Source: a bacterium (GTDB lineage: Bacteria; UBP18; UBA7526). Taken from it: a DNA stretch of 19,482 nucleotides. The DNA is taken from positions 1 through 19,482 of the forward strand of contig JAUWXM010000011.1 of assembly GCA_030616365.1 (NCBI GenBank), read 5' to 3'. Shown here piece after piece: positions 1 through 6,587 of this stretch; positions within the stretch are counted from its first letter, which is position 1, and the number at the start of each line of letters is the position of its first letter. The position numbers and the translations under genes were made by a program. The notes beneath the pieces were generated by a model. That model worked only from the letters and a program-made list of their open reading frames with translations. It was not told where the DNA came from and did not search any database.

Positions 1-1350
1 TATGCCACCTCTTATCGAAAGGATGGGTTCACTTTCGATTCCTGCGTTCACTTTTTAGGTGGCTGTGGTGAGGGAGGGATAATTAGCCAGATCCTTCGCT
101 ACTTAGAGATAGATAGAGAGATAGAGTTCATCGAAATCCGATCACCATTGGAAGTAATCTTAGGTGATGAAAAGATACTCCTCCCAGTCAGTAATTCTCT
201 TGCCTTAGAAGAAAAACTACAGACACTCTTTCCTGAAGAGGCTCAGCGCATACCAGAATACCACCGGATTTTGAGGAGAATTAACCAGGAGATTCTAAAT
301 ATTGGCTCTCCTTCTTTCCTGAATCTCCTTTCTTTCCCCTTTCGCTATCCACATCTTATCAGATATCATCGAAGTACATTAAAGAATCTTTTAGATCGTT
401 ACTTTACAGATCCCAGATTAAGAACCATCTTGTCGCTTGCCCCCGCCACTCTCCCTCCTTCCCGAATCTCTCTCTTCTTTATGGCTATAGTGGCCATCCA
501 GGGCCAGGAAGGCTTCTATTATCCTAAGGGGGGTATTCAATCCTTCAGTAATCTGTTAGTAGAGGGGTTACGAAAAAGGAATGGAGAACTATTGCTCAAT
601 AGATCAGTGGAGAAGATCCTGATAGAAAGGAATAGGGTAGTCGGGGTCAGGTTGGCTGATGGTAGGGGGATAGAGAGCAGATATGTGGTCTCCAATGCCA
701 GCTTGGAAGAGACGTTCTTTAGATTGATAGGAAGAGAGCAGCTACCCATTAGATATATTAAGAGGATAGAAAGCCAGGAGGTTTCCCATTCTGGCTTCTG
801 CCTTCATCTGGCAACGGATCTGGACTTGAAGTCGCTCGGCGTATCATCCAACGTCTCCATTCCATCCCTTGATTCAGAGAAGGAGTATGGGGCTTTAAAC
901 AATAACCAGTTACCAATAGAGTCGAGTATAATGATCAGTATACCCTCCTTAGTTGATGACTCTCTTGCTCCAGAGGGGAGGCATGTTCTCCATCTCCTTA
1001 TCCCTGCTCCCTATGAGTATGACTGGGGAGAAGAGAGAGAAAGAATAGCGAGTAAGATAATAAGAGAGGCAGAGAGGGCCATCCCTGACCTATCCTCTCA
1101 TATCCTCTATCAGGATATCTCTACTCCTTTGACCTTAGAGAAGTATACTCTAAATACTAAAGGGGCGATGTATGGACTACAGGTAACCCCAGAGCAGTTT
1201 GGAAAGGATAGGATAGGGCAGAGAACACCAATAAAGAATCTTTATCTTGTAGGCCACTATACCAGGCCGGCACATGGGGTAGCAGGAGTTGCTATGTCTG
1301 GTCAGTTTGCCGCCCAGGCCATCCTTAGACGCAGATTAACGCAGATCTAA
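1..1350 (+). CDS. CrtI/CrtISO-like FAD-dependent oxidoreductase, 5'-truncated
   Basis: The frame is open from base 1 to the TAA at 1348-1350, giving 449 residues; the N-terminus with the FAD dinucleotide-binding motif lies outside the window. The first TTG in frame (148) is not a believable start because the family-like stretch FDSCVHFLGG lies before it. The C-terminus has the signature of phytoene desaturases and carotene isomerases: KNLYLVGHYTRPAHGVAGVAMSG, with the aromatic/His-Gly-Val-Gly pattern that closes over the flavin. The middle GFYYPKGGIQSFSNLL is also typical of the family. Known members use FAD to desaturate or isomerise long polyenes at the membrane, but the family also covers other lipid desaturases, so the substrate is open. 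The last residues (RRRLTQI) and the stop codon are supplied by CGCAGAT-type repeat DNA. A second, distant FAD oxidoreductase lies at 16202-17407. Confidence 0.85.
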   Translation, partial: YATSYRKDGFTFDSCVHFLGGCGEGGIISQILRYLEIDREIEFIEIRSPLEVILGDEKILLPVSNSLALEEKLQTLFPEEAQRIPEYHRILRRINQEILNIGSPSFLNLLSFPFRYPHLIRYHRSTLKNLLDRYFTDPRLRTILSLAPATLPPSRISLFFMAIVAIQGQEGFYYPKGGIQSFSNLLVEGLRKRNGELLLNRSVEKILIERNRVVGVRLADGRGIESRYVVSNASLEETFFRLIGREQLPIRYIKRIESQEVSHSGFCLHLATDLDLKSLGVSSNVSIPSLDSEKEYGALNNNQLPIESSIMISIPSLVDDSLAPEGRHVLHLLIPAPYEYDWGEERERIASKIIREAERAIPDLSSHILYQDISTPLTLEKYTLNTKGAMYGLQVTPEQFGKDRIGQRTPIKNLYLVGHYTRPAHGVAGVAMSGQFAAQAILRRRLTQI

Positions 1351-1361
1351 ACGCAGATTCA

Positions 1362-1423
1362 CCCCGTTAGAAGTCCTCGCCAGAGGCGAGGCAGACGCCA
1401 TAGGCGTCTTACTTCTAACGGGG
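1362..1423. repeat. 62-bp three-armed palindromic element, copy 1
   Basis: Terminal inverted repeats CCCCGTTAGAAGT (1362-1374) and ACTTCTAACGGGG (1411-1423) match over 13 bp. Inside are two perfect mini-hairpins, CCTCGCC-AGA-GGCGAGG (1375-1391) and GACGCC-ATA-GGCGTC (1394-1408). The whole can fold as a closed stem topped by two small hairpins. Direct copies of CGCAGAT lie on both sides (1331-1356 and 1428-1434). A second copy with the same ends and different inner hairpins is at 6065-6132. It fills most of the gap between the FAD oxidoreductase and the C45 gene, and its right flank runs into the start codon of the latter. No transposase is present, so it resembles a non-autonomous REP/MITE-like element. 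Confidence 0.9.
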
Positions 1424-1432
1424 TTAACGCAG

Positions 1433-2689
1433 ATGAGTAAGATGAAGAAAAAAACCCTAATCCTCGTGCCTTTAATTGCTTTTTTCATCAGTTTATCCTC
1501 CCTTTCTTTTTCTATAGAGAAAAGGGTTTATGGAAAGGGATACTTAGAAAAAAGAAATGGAATCCTTGTTCTACATCTTAAAGGAAACCCCTATGAGATG
1601 GGCTTTCAGCACGGGATGCTTACTAAACATTTGATGGGAAAGAGCAAGGAGGCCTTTGATAAGGCAGTACCGCCAATAAAAGGAGGAAGGGTTGGGGAAT
1701 GGATTATAAAAAAATACCTCTTCTGGAAGTTGAGAAAGATGGAGAAGTATGTCCCAGAGGAGTTCATTGAGGAACTGAAGGGGATGGCGGATAGCATTAC
1801 AGAGAAGGTCTCCGACCCAGAGGGGTCTCTGCCCCGGAGGGAAGTGGATTGCAGAGAGATTCTTCTCTATCATGCTCTGCGAGACATTGGCCAGGTTCTC
1901 ATGTGTAGTAGCTTCGTTGCCCTGCCTCAAGTGACAAAGAATAGAAACCTAATCTATGGAAGAAACTTTGACTTCCTAAAAGGGAACTCCTTACAGAACC
2001 TGGTTATCTTCTATGAGCCAGATAAGGGGAATTTATTCATCTCCATTGGCTGGCCAGGGATGATCGGAGTAGTGAGCGGGATGAACGATAAGGGGCTGAC
2101 AGTAGGAATACTCACCGCCTACTCCAGTGATGTTTCGTTTGATGGAATGCCTTCCTGTTTTCTTATGAGAAGGGTTCTCCAATATGCCAATAATGTAGAA
2201 GAAGCAAAAGAGATCATTATCCAGACCAAAAGAACAGGACCCAATATTATCCTCTTAACAAATGAGAAAGGAGCTTTAATAATAGAATGCTCAGCGACAA
2301 AGTATGCCTTGCGAAAACCACAGGATGGTCTTCTTTATTCAAGTAATCATTTTTTAAGTTCTATCTATGAAAAAGACAAGAAGCGAAAGAAGGCTCTGGA
2401 ATCCGGAGAGAGTGAAACAAGATATAAAAGGATAAAGGAGTTGCTAAAAGAAAATAGTGGACAGATCGATGTGGAGTATGGTATTAAGATATTAAGGGAT
2501 GATATAATCTTAAAAGAGAACACCCTTCACTCTGTGATATTTCTTCCCCGAACATTAGAATTCTTAATTGCCCAAGGCCCAGGTGCCAGTCGCCAGAGGC
2601 GAACCTCGCCATTGGCGGGAGGCGAATTCATAAGATTCAACTTAGAAAGGCCAAAGGCTAACAAGAAAAACTTATCAACTTATTTCTGA
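1433..2689 (+). CDS. secreted C45-family Ntn hydrolase / acyltransferase
   Basis: This 418-residue protein resembles the C45 family (isopenicillin N acyltransferase / choloylglycine hydrolase-like Ntn fold), whose members self-cleave to expose an N-terminal Cys that cuts or transfers amide-linked acyl groups. The family opening GNPYEMGFQHG is at about residue 52. The candidate nucleophile is Cys158 in MCSSFVALP, followed by a GRNFDF motif. A signal peptide (lysines, then a hydrophobic run to about residue 27) predicts export. The start is uncertain: ATG 1433 lies in the repeat flank and has no clear ribosome binding site, and ATG 1442 would give MKKKTL. Near the C-terminus about 11 residues (RQRRTSPLAGG) come from palindromic repeat DNA at 2590-2625 and interrupt an otherwise family-like end, and the final residues come from another dispersed-repeat stretch. 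The substrate is unknown. Confidence 0.82.
   Translation: MSKMKKKTLILVPLIAFFISLSSLSFSIEKRVYGKGYLEKRNGILVLHLKGNPYEMGFQHGMLTKHLMGKSKEAFDKAVPPIKGGRVGEWIIKKYLFWKLRKMEKYVPEEFIEELKGMADSITEKVSDPEGSLPRREVDCREILLYHALRDIGQVLMCSSFVALPQVTKNRNLIYGRNFDFLKGNSLQNLVIFYEPDKGNLFISIGWPGMIGVVSGMNDKGLTVGILTAYSSDVSFDGMPSCFLMRRVLQYANNVEEAKEIIIQTKRTGPNIILLTNEKGALIIECSATKYALRKPQDGLLYSSNHFLSSIYEKDKKRKKALESGESETRYKRIKELLKENSGQIDVEYGIKILRDDIILKENTLHSVIFLPRTLEFLIAQGPGASRQRRTSPLAGGEFIRFNLERPKANKKNLSTYF
2590..2625. repeat. GCC-NNN-GGC palindromic insertion inside a coding region
   Basis: TCGCC-AGA-GGCGA (2590-2602) is followed by CTCGCC-ATT-GGCGGG (2605-2619) and a final GGCGA. Both belong to the same three-base-loop hairpin type seen at 1375-1408 and 2740-2769. 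The stretch is in frame within the C45 hydrolase gene and encodes a basic, low-complexity insertion. Confidence 0.8.
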
Positions 2690-2805
2690 GTGTTAACGAA
2701 GAAACAAGGTTCTGCGAAGCAGGTTCTTATTAACTTATCTCCGCCGAAGGCGGATCCGCCGCTGGCGGAAACTTGTTAACTAATTCCACCTAAAAGGAGG
2801 AAAAG
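2690..2805. repeat. spacer built of mini-hairpins and TTAACTTAT-type repeats
   Basis: The 116-bp gap contains CTGC-GAA-GCAG (2712-2722) and two adjacent perfect hairpins, TCCGCC-GAA-GGCGGA (2740-2754) and TCCGCC-GCT-GGCGGA (2755-2769). AT-rich words TTAACTTATC and ACTTGTTAACTAA surround them, resembling the spacer at 15787-15945. The GC-rich tandem hairpins could slow polymerase, but no T-run follows, so I do not call a terminator. AAGGAGG at 2794-2800 is the ribosome binding site of the next gene. Confidence 0.75.
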
Positions 2806-4287
2806 ATGCGCGTATTCTTAGTCGATGCCCCGCATAAGATCTGGCCGCTGATGAGAGGCTGGACACCCGGTCCTGGAATTTTACCTTTGGGTGCCTATTT
2901 AGAGAAGGACTTTGATGTTAAAGTGGTGGATGGGACGGTTCTGGAGAATTCCTGGGGGGATTTGGAAAAGATAATGAAAAAAGAGAAGCCAAAAATCGTG
3001 GGAATATCCTGCATCACCACCTGCTTCATCTATGATACTATAAACGCCTGTCGCCTGATAAAGGAAGTGAGTCCCCGGACAACCATTGTTGCTGGGGGCA
3101 GTCATCCTGCCCTGGTTCCGGAAGAAACATTAAGGAGTTGTAAGGAGATAGATTACATTGTGGTGGGTGAGGGGGAGATTACTTTCTATGAATTCCTGAA
3201 GGCCTTTGAGAAGGGAGAGAAGAACTTCTCAAAGATCAAGGGATTAGCTTATTTAGAGGGAGATAAATTCGTCTATACTGGGGATCGACCTCTGATTGAA
3301 GATTTGGATATCCTTCCTATGAATGCCTATCATCTCTTCGATATGTCCAACCCCAGATACAATATTGCCTCAGAAGGCAGAAACTCTATATCTGTTACCT
3401 TTTCCCGGGGATGTGGCTATAGATGCACCTTCTGCTCAGAGACCATTCTTTGGCGCTACAGATGGAGAGGGAAGAGTGCCAAGAAAATGGTAGATGAGTT
3501 TCAATTGCTAAAGGAGAAATATGGCAGGACAGCCTTCTTTGTGGGGGATGACATGTTTAACTGGGATAGGAGACATACTGAAGAGTTCTGTGATGAGATG
3601 ATTAAAAGGAAGGTGGGGGTAAACTTCTGGATACAAACCAGGGCTGACTTTCTCTTAAGGGATAAGGATCTAATTCCCAGATTGAAGGAGGCCGGATGCT
3701 ATCAGATTATGATGGGTTTAGAACACCACAGCCAGAAGGTTTTGGATGCTATAGGCAAGAAGGCCTTGATTAAAGAGAGCGTAGAGGCCATGAAACTCAT
3801 CAAGAAGCATAGGATTTCTGGCATGGCTACTTTGATGCTCGGCCATTGGGAGGATACCAAGGAGAATATGTATGATTTCTATAGATTTGCCAGGCCCTAT
3901 CTCCATCACTATGGCCAGGGGGTGGTTACTCCTCTACCGGGAACTCCATTCTATAAGGAGATGAAAAGGTTAGGTCGCATTAAGGTAACCGACTATTCTA
4001 AGTATGACTATCTCCACGCCATAATGCCCACCAAGACCATGTCCCCAGATGAGATTACCGGAACACTACTAAATCTTCACAGGAAGTTCTATCTCAACTG
4101 GCGCTTTTTTTGGCAGACCATCTTTCCTGAGCATCCTATGATTAGACCTATTCACTTACACTTTTTAAGGTATGCCTGGGATACCTTCAGGCAGGAGGCC
4201 TTCGGTGCCCCAGAGTGGGTCCAGCCAGGATACCAGACCTACGAAGAATACCTAAAGGAAAAAGAATCTAAGAAAGAAAAGGTTTAG
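2806..4287 (+). CDS. BchE-like cobalamin-binding radical SAM protein (paralogue 1)
   Basis: A 493-residue protein with an N-terminal Rossmann-type cobalamin-binding domain (about 1-160; the family signature VVGEGEIT sits near 120) and a radical SAM domain. The iron-sulfur motif is SRGCGYRCTFC, with Cys203, Cys207 and Cys210 as CxxxCxxC. The layout matches the BchE class, whose members methylate or cyclise substrates under anaerobic conditions using S-adenosylmethionine and often B12. The C-terminus ends in a PGYQTYEEYLKEK region shared with the protein at 13505-15031; the two look about half identical throughout and share the opening PHKIW..MRGW. A strong AAGGAGG precedes ATG 2806. The reaction and substrate cannot be read from the sequence. 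The gene converges on the small minus-strand gene at 4325-4663. Confidence 0.9.
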   Translation: MRVFLVDAPHKIWPLMRGWTPGPGILPLGAYLEKDFDVKVVDGTVLENSWGDLEKIMKKEKPKIVGISCITTCFIYDTINACRLIKEVSPRTTIVAGGSHPALVPEETLRSCKEIDYIVVGEGEITFYEFLKAFEKGEKNFSKIKGLAYLEGDKFVYTGDRPLIEDLDILPMNAYHLFDMSNPRYNIASEGRNSISVTFSRGCGYRCTFCSETILWRYRWRGKSAKKMVDEFQLLKEKYGRTAFFVGDDMFNWDRRHTEEFCDEMIKRKVGVNFWIQTRADFLLRDKDLIPRLKEAGCYQIMMGLEHHSQKVLDAIGKKALIKESVEAMKLIKKHRISGMATLMLGHWEDTKENMYDFYRFARPYLHHYGQGVVTPLPGTPFYKEMKRLGRIKVTDYSKYDYLHAIMPTKTMSPDEITGTLLNLHRKFYLNWRFFWQTIFPEHPMIRPIHLHFLRYAWDTFRQEAFGAPEWVQPGYQTYEEYLKEKESKKEKV

Positions 4288-4324
4288 TCTGTTAACTGGT
4301 CAACCGGCTAACCGGTAAACTGGC
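4288..4324. repeat. AACCGG/AACTGG-type dispersed repeat in a convergent gap
   Basis: The short gap is made of near-tandem words AACTGG, AACCGG, AACCGG and AACTGG separated by 3-4 bases. The spacer at 6551-6587 is similar (AACGG, AACCG, AACTG, AACGG). No stem plus T-run terminator is visible for either converging gene. Confidence 0.55.
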
Positions 4325-4663
4325 CTAACTGAACTTGATAAGTCTATCTATCTCTTCCACCCACTTCTGAGATATCTTCAAGACCTTTGGCCAGCCGAAG
4401 GCCCGAATGCGCACCTTTAGAGTCTGAGAAATGTTCTTTTCATCCTGATAATCAATGGTTAAAAAGACCTTTATCCAGGTATGAATATAATCCTTTACTA
4501 CAGAGGCCTTGGATATTTTGGAAAGAGGGATACTGTAAAGGGCAAAGCCCCGCACCTTGCACTCTATTCCTTCTTTGGTTAGAATTAACTTTCCTAGCCG
4601 CTGTTTTGCCGGACAACCTGGTATTCCGCTATAGTAGATAACCTTGTTCTTCAGGATAGCCAT
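4325..4663 (-). CDS. small PH-like domain protein of unknown function
   Basis: The 112-residue product has alternating beta-strand patterns (GKLILTKEGIECKVRGFALY, then IPLSKISKASV) and a C-terminal amphipathic helix (VEEIDRLIKF), which fits a bacterial pleckstrin-homology-like domain. That fold call rests on pattern only. I prefer this strand over the overlapping plus-strand frame because it has a strong AAGGAGGG ribosome binding site just before its ATG and a matching promoter at 4680-4708. There is no signal peptide or membrane segment. It is divergent from the radical SAM gene at 4767 and convergent with the one at 2806. A conserved IPGCPAKQR segment near residue 14-22 is the only distinctive motif. 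Confidence 0.75.
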   Translation of the reverse strand: MAILKNKVIYYSGIPGCPAKQRLGKLILTKEGIECKVRGFALYSIPLSKISKASVVKDYIHTWIKVFLTIDYQDEKNISQTLKVRIRAFGWPKVLKISQKWVEEIDRLIKFS

Positions 4664-4679
4664 AATCCCTCCTTATCAT

Positions 4680-4708
4680 ATCTTAAAGAATAAATCCTTA
4701 AAAGTCAA
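4680..4708 (-). promoter_or_regulatory. sigma-70-type promoter for the minus-strand PH-like gene
   Basis: Read on the minus strand: -35 TTGACT (4708-4703), 17-bp spacer, -10 TAAGAT (4685-4680). The -35 lies in CTTGACTTTTA, an 11-mer identical to those at 12841 and 17912. The -10 is imperfect, but the position just upstream of the AAGGAGGG and ATG fits. Confidence 0.6.
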
Positions 4709-4710
4709 GA

Positions 4711-4735
4711 GAGGTCTCGATTTTATCGAGCCCTC
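4711..4735. promoter_or_regulatory. 11-bp hairpin in the divergent intergenic region
   Basis: GAGG-t-CTCGAT, loop TTT, ATCGAG-c-CCTC: ten paired bases with one mismatch. It sits between the minus-strand -35 box and the start of the plus-strand radical SAM gene, so it could be an operator acting on both directions or a 5' leader hairpin. I find no convincing plus-strand promoter in this gap. Confidence 0.45.
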
Positions 4736-4766
4736 CAAGTTTATTCTAACTTTTTTAGGAACCAAG

Positions 4767-6152
4767 ATGAAACTTCTACTAATCTTTCCTATGGGAAAGG
4801 CCAATGTCATCGGTAAGCATTCCCGTTTTCATTTAGCGCCATTAACCCTATCATATCTTGCTGCTTTAGCCCCTAAGGATGCAGATATTACTATCATTGA
4901 TGAACTTGTTGATAGAATAGATTTTAATGTGAGTGTTGATCTGGTAGGAATAACGGTCCTTACCCCCTTAGCTCCGCGAGCCTACGAGATTGCAGATAGA
5001 TTTCGGGCAAGAGGGGTGAAGGTAGTCCTGGGAGGGGTGCATGCTACTATGTGCCCTGATGAGGCAGCGCTTCATGCAGATGCCATAGTATTGGGAGAGG
5101 CAGAGGAGATCTGGCCCAGATTGATTGAGGATCTTAAAAGAGGAAGACTTCAGAAGCGTTATACCTGCTCTGAGTTACCATCTCTTGAAGGTATACCTAT
5201 GCCACGCTGGGATCTTGTGGAGATGGGCTACATCCCGACCTATACCATTCAGACCAGTAGGGGTTGTCCTTTCGACTGTGAATTCTGTGCGGTGACTGCC
5301 TTCTTCGGTGGAAAATACAGATTCCGGCCATTGGGTGAGGTCCTAGGTGAGATTGAGGTATTGATTAAGAGTAGGAAGCAGAGAGGGCCTCTTGGGAATA
5401 TCTTCTTCTTCAATGATGATAATATCTATGCCCATCCTCAGCGTAGTAAGGAACTATGTAGAGCCGTTATGCCGTTCCGGATAAAGTGGTTTGCTCAGGC
5501 CCCGATTAGTATTGCCTGGGATGAAGAGTTTTTAAAACTTGCTGCTAAGTCCGGCTGCATCGGGGTACTCATTGGTTTTGAATCCCTCTTTCAGCCAAAC
5601 CTGGATCAGATAGGCAAGAAGATTAATAGGGTAGAAGAGTATGGAGAGGCGGTTAGAAGGATCCATTCCTATGGGATCAAGATCATGGGTTCCTTTATGT
5701 TTGGTCTGGACTATGATGAGATCGGTTTCTTTGGGGATGTGGTGAAGTTTATGAATAGTGCCCCGATCGATGTACCCAGTTTTGCCGTGGTAACTCCTTA
5801 TCCCGGGACACGCTTCTATAAACGCTTACAGAAAGAAGGCCGCTTGCTGAGTAATGACTGGACAGAGTATGATAGTAATAGAGCCGTTCATCGTCCCCTT
5901 GGAATGACTCCCCGGGAGGCGAATGAACATCTAATCTGGGCTTGGAAGAGAATAACCTCTTTCTCCTCAATTCTGAGAAGGACCGTCTTTCCCTCTAACC
6001 GTTCACTCTTCTATTTCATTTATAACCTTGTTCTGCGTCGTATGATGCGCAAGACGCTGATTTACCCCGTTAGAAGTAATCCGACCCCGCAGGGGACGGA
6101 TGCCGCGCCTCTGGCGAGGGCTTCTAACGGGGTTAACGCAGATAAAAGATAA
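4767..6152 (+). CDS. cobalamin-binding radical SAM protein, BchE/HpnJ-like class
   Basis: I start this at ATG 4767, preceded by AGGA six bases upstream; an in-frame ATG at 4644 would overlap the divergent gene and add an unlike N-terminus. The 461-residue protein has an N-terminal cobalamin-binding fold (GITVLTPLAP, GGVHATMCPDEA, AIVLGEAEE) and a radical SAM domain with SRGCPFDCEFC, Cys167, Cys171 and Cys174. A GSFMFGLDYD segment and TPYPGTRFYKRL follow, both usual in B12-radical SAM methylases and cyclases. The family includes hopanoid, bacteriochlorophyll and lipid modifying enzymes; this member's substrate is unknown. About 29 C-terminal residues (IYPVRSN to NADKR) are encoded by the palindromic element at 6065-6132 and its flank, replacing whatever the native end was. 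Confidence 0.88.
   Translation: MKLLLIFPMGKANVIGKHSRFHLAPLTLSYLAALAPKDADITIIDELVDRIDFNVSVDLVGITVLTPLAPRAYEIADRFRARGVKVVLGGVHATMCPDEAALHADAIVLGEAEEIWPRLIEDLKRGRLQKRYTCSELPSLEGIPMPRWDLVEMGYIPTYTIQTSRGCPFDCEFCAVTAFFGGKYRFRPLGEVLGEIEVLIKSRKQRGPLGNIFFFNDDNIYAHPQRSKELCRAVMPFRIKWFAQAPISIAWDEEFLKLAAKSGCIGVLIGFESLFQPNLDQIGKKINRVEEYGEAVRRIHSYGIKIMGSFMFGLDYDEIGFFGDVVKFMNSAPIDVPSFAVVTPYPGTRFYKRLQKEGRLLSNDWTEYDSNRAVHRPLGMTPREANEHLIWAWKRITSFSSILRRTVFPSNRSLFYFIYNLVLRRMMRKTLIYPVRSNPTPQGTDAAPLARASNGVNADKR
6065..6132. repeat. 68-bp three-armed palindromic element, copy 2
   Basis: It has the same ends as the element at 1362-1423: CCCCGTTAGAAG (6065-6076) and CTTCTAACGGGG (6121-6132), followed in both copies by TTAACGCAGAT. 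The inner part differs: TCCGACCCC-GCA-GGGGACGGA (6080-6100, one mismatch) and an imperfect CGCGCC-TCT-GGCGAG hairpin (6104-6118). Conserved ends with changed inner arms that keep pairing suggest selection on, or a generating mechanism for, the folded form. The element is translated as the tail of the radical SAM gene. Confidence 0.9.
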
Positions 6153-6160
6153 AAGAGGAA

Positions 6161-6550
6161 ATGGGAGATATGAAAAAAATTTTAATTTTAATTTTAGTCA
6201 TTCTCTTGACAGGTTTTGTTGTGGTGAATGCTAAGGAGAAAAAAGGAAAGGAAAGAGAAGAGATAAAGCCAGTAGAGATCAGACAGATAGCGGATGGAAC
6301 TTACTTCGGGAAGACTAAAGGGATTCTTACCGGGGTAAAGGTGGAGGTAACAGTTAAGAAAGGGAGGATTACCAAGATTGAGATATTGAAGGCCAGAGGA
6401 TGGCCGGCCTTCAGGAAGAAAGCGATTAAGGAGATGCCGGGAAGGATCATCAAGGCCCAATCCTTAAAGGTAGATGCTGTAACCGGTGCAACGAAATCCT
6501 CAAGAAGCATTCTCACAGCAGTAAGAAACGCGTTAGAAAAAGCTAAGTAA
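6161..6550 (+). CDS. exported FMN-binding domain protein with flavinylation motif
   Basis: A 129-residue protein (126 if the internal ATG 6170 is used, which is better spaced from the GAGG at 6155). A hydrophobic signal or anchor segment at about residues 5-24 is followed by a lysine/glutamate-rich linker and an FMN-binding domain of the NqrC/RnfG type. The motif DAVTGATKSS (105-114) fits the ApbE flavinylation site; Thr111 would carry covalent FMN by a phosphoester bond. Such proteins move electrons outside the inner membrane. It sits 8 bases after a radical SAM gene and 37 bases before another, so it may belong to an electron-transfer step of this cluster. No ApbE gene is in the window. Confidence 0.85.
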   Translation: MGDMKKILILILVILLTGFVVVNAKEKKGKEREEIKPVEIRQIADGTYFGKTKGILTGVKVEVTVKKGRITKIEILKARGWPAFRKKAIKEMPGRIIKAQSLKVDAVTGATKSSRSILTAVRNALEKAK

Positions 6551-6587
6551 ACGGACACAACCGACTAAACTGACTAAACGGCAAATA
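6551..6587. repeat. AACGG/AACTG-type spacer before a radical SAM gene
   Basis: The gap repeats AACGG, AACCG, AACTG and AACGG with 4-8 base spacing, like 4288-4324. It occupies the place where a ribosome binding site for ATG 6588 would be, and none is seen. Confidence 0.5.

Noticed and set aside
1362..1423. Palindromic element as a transcription terminator or small RNA
   Set aside because: No T-run follows the right arm and a second copy lies inside a translated gene, so a mobile or structural repeat explains it better.
2740..2769. Tandem TCCGCC hairpins as a terminator for the C45 gene
   Set aside because: GC-rich stems are present but the following bases are AACTTGTT with no U-tract.
4387..4641. 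Plus-strand 84-residue frame opposite the small PH-like gene
   Set aside because: No ribosome binding site, composition unlike a folded protein, and the minus strand has a strong ribosome binding site, a promoter and a strand/helix pattern.
1362..6143. CRISPR array or insertion sequence bounded by the two palindromic copies
   Set aside because: Only two copies, 4.7 kb apart, with unrelated genes between them and no transposase or spacer pattern.
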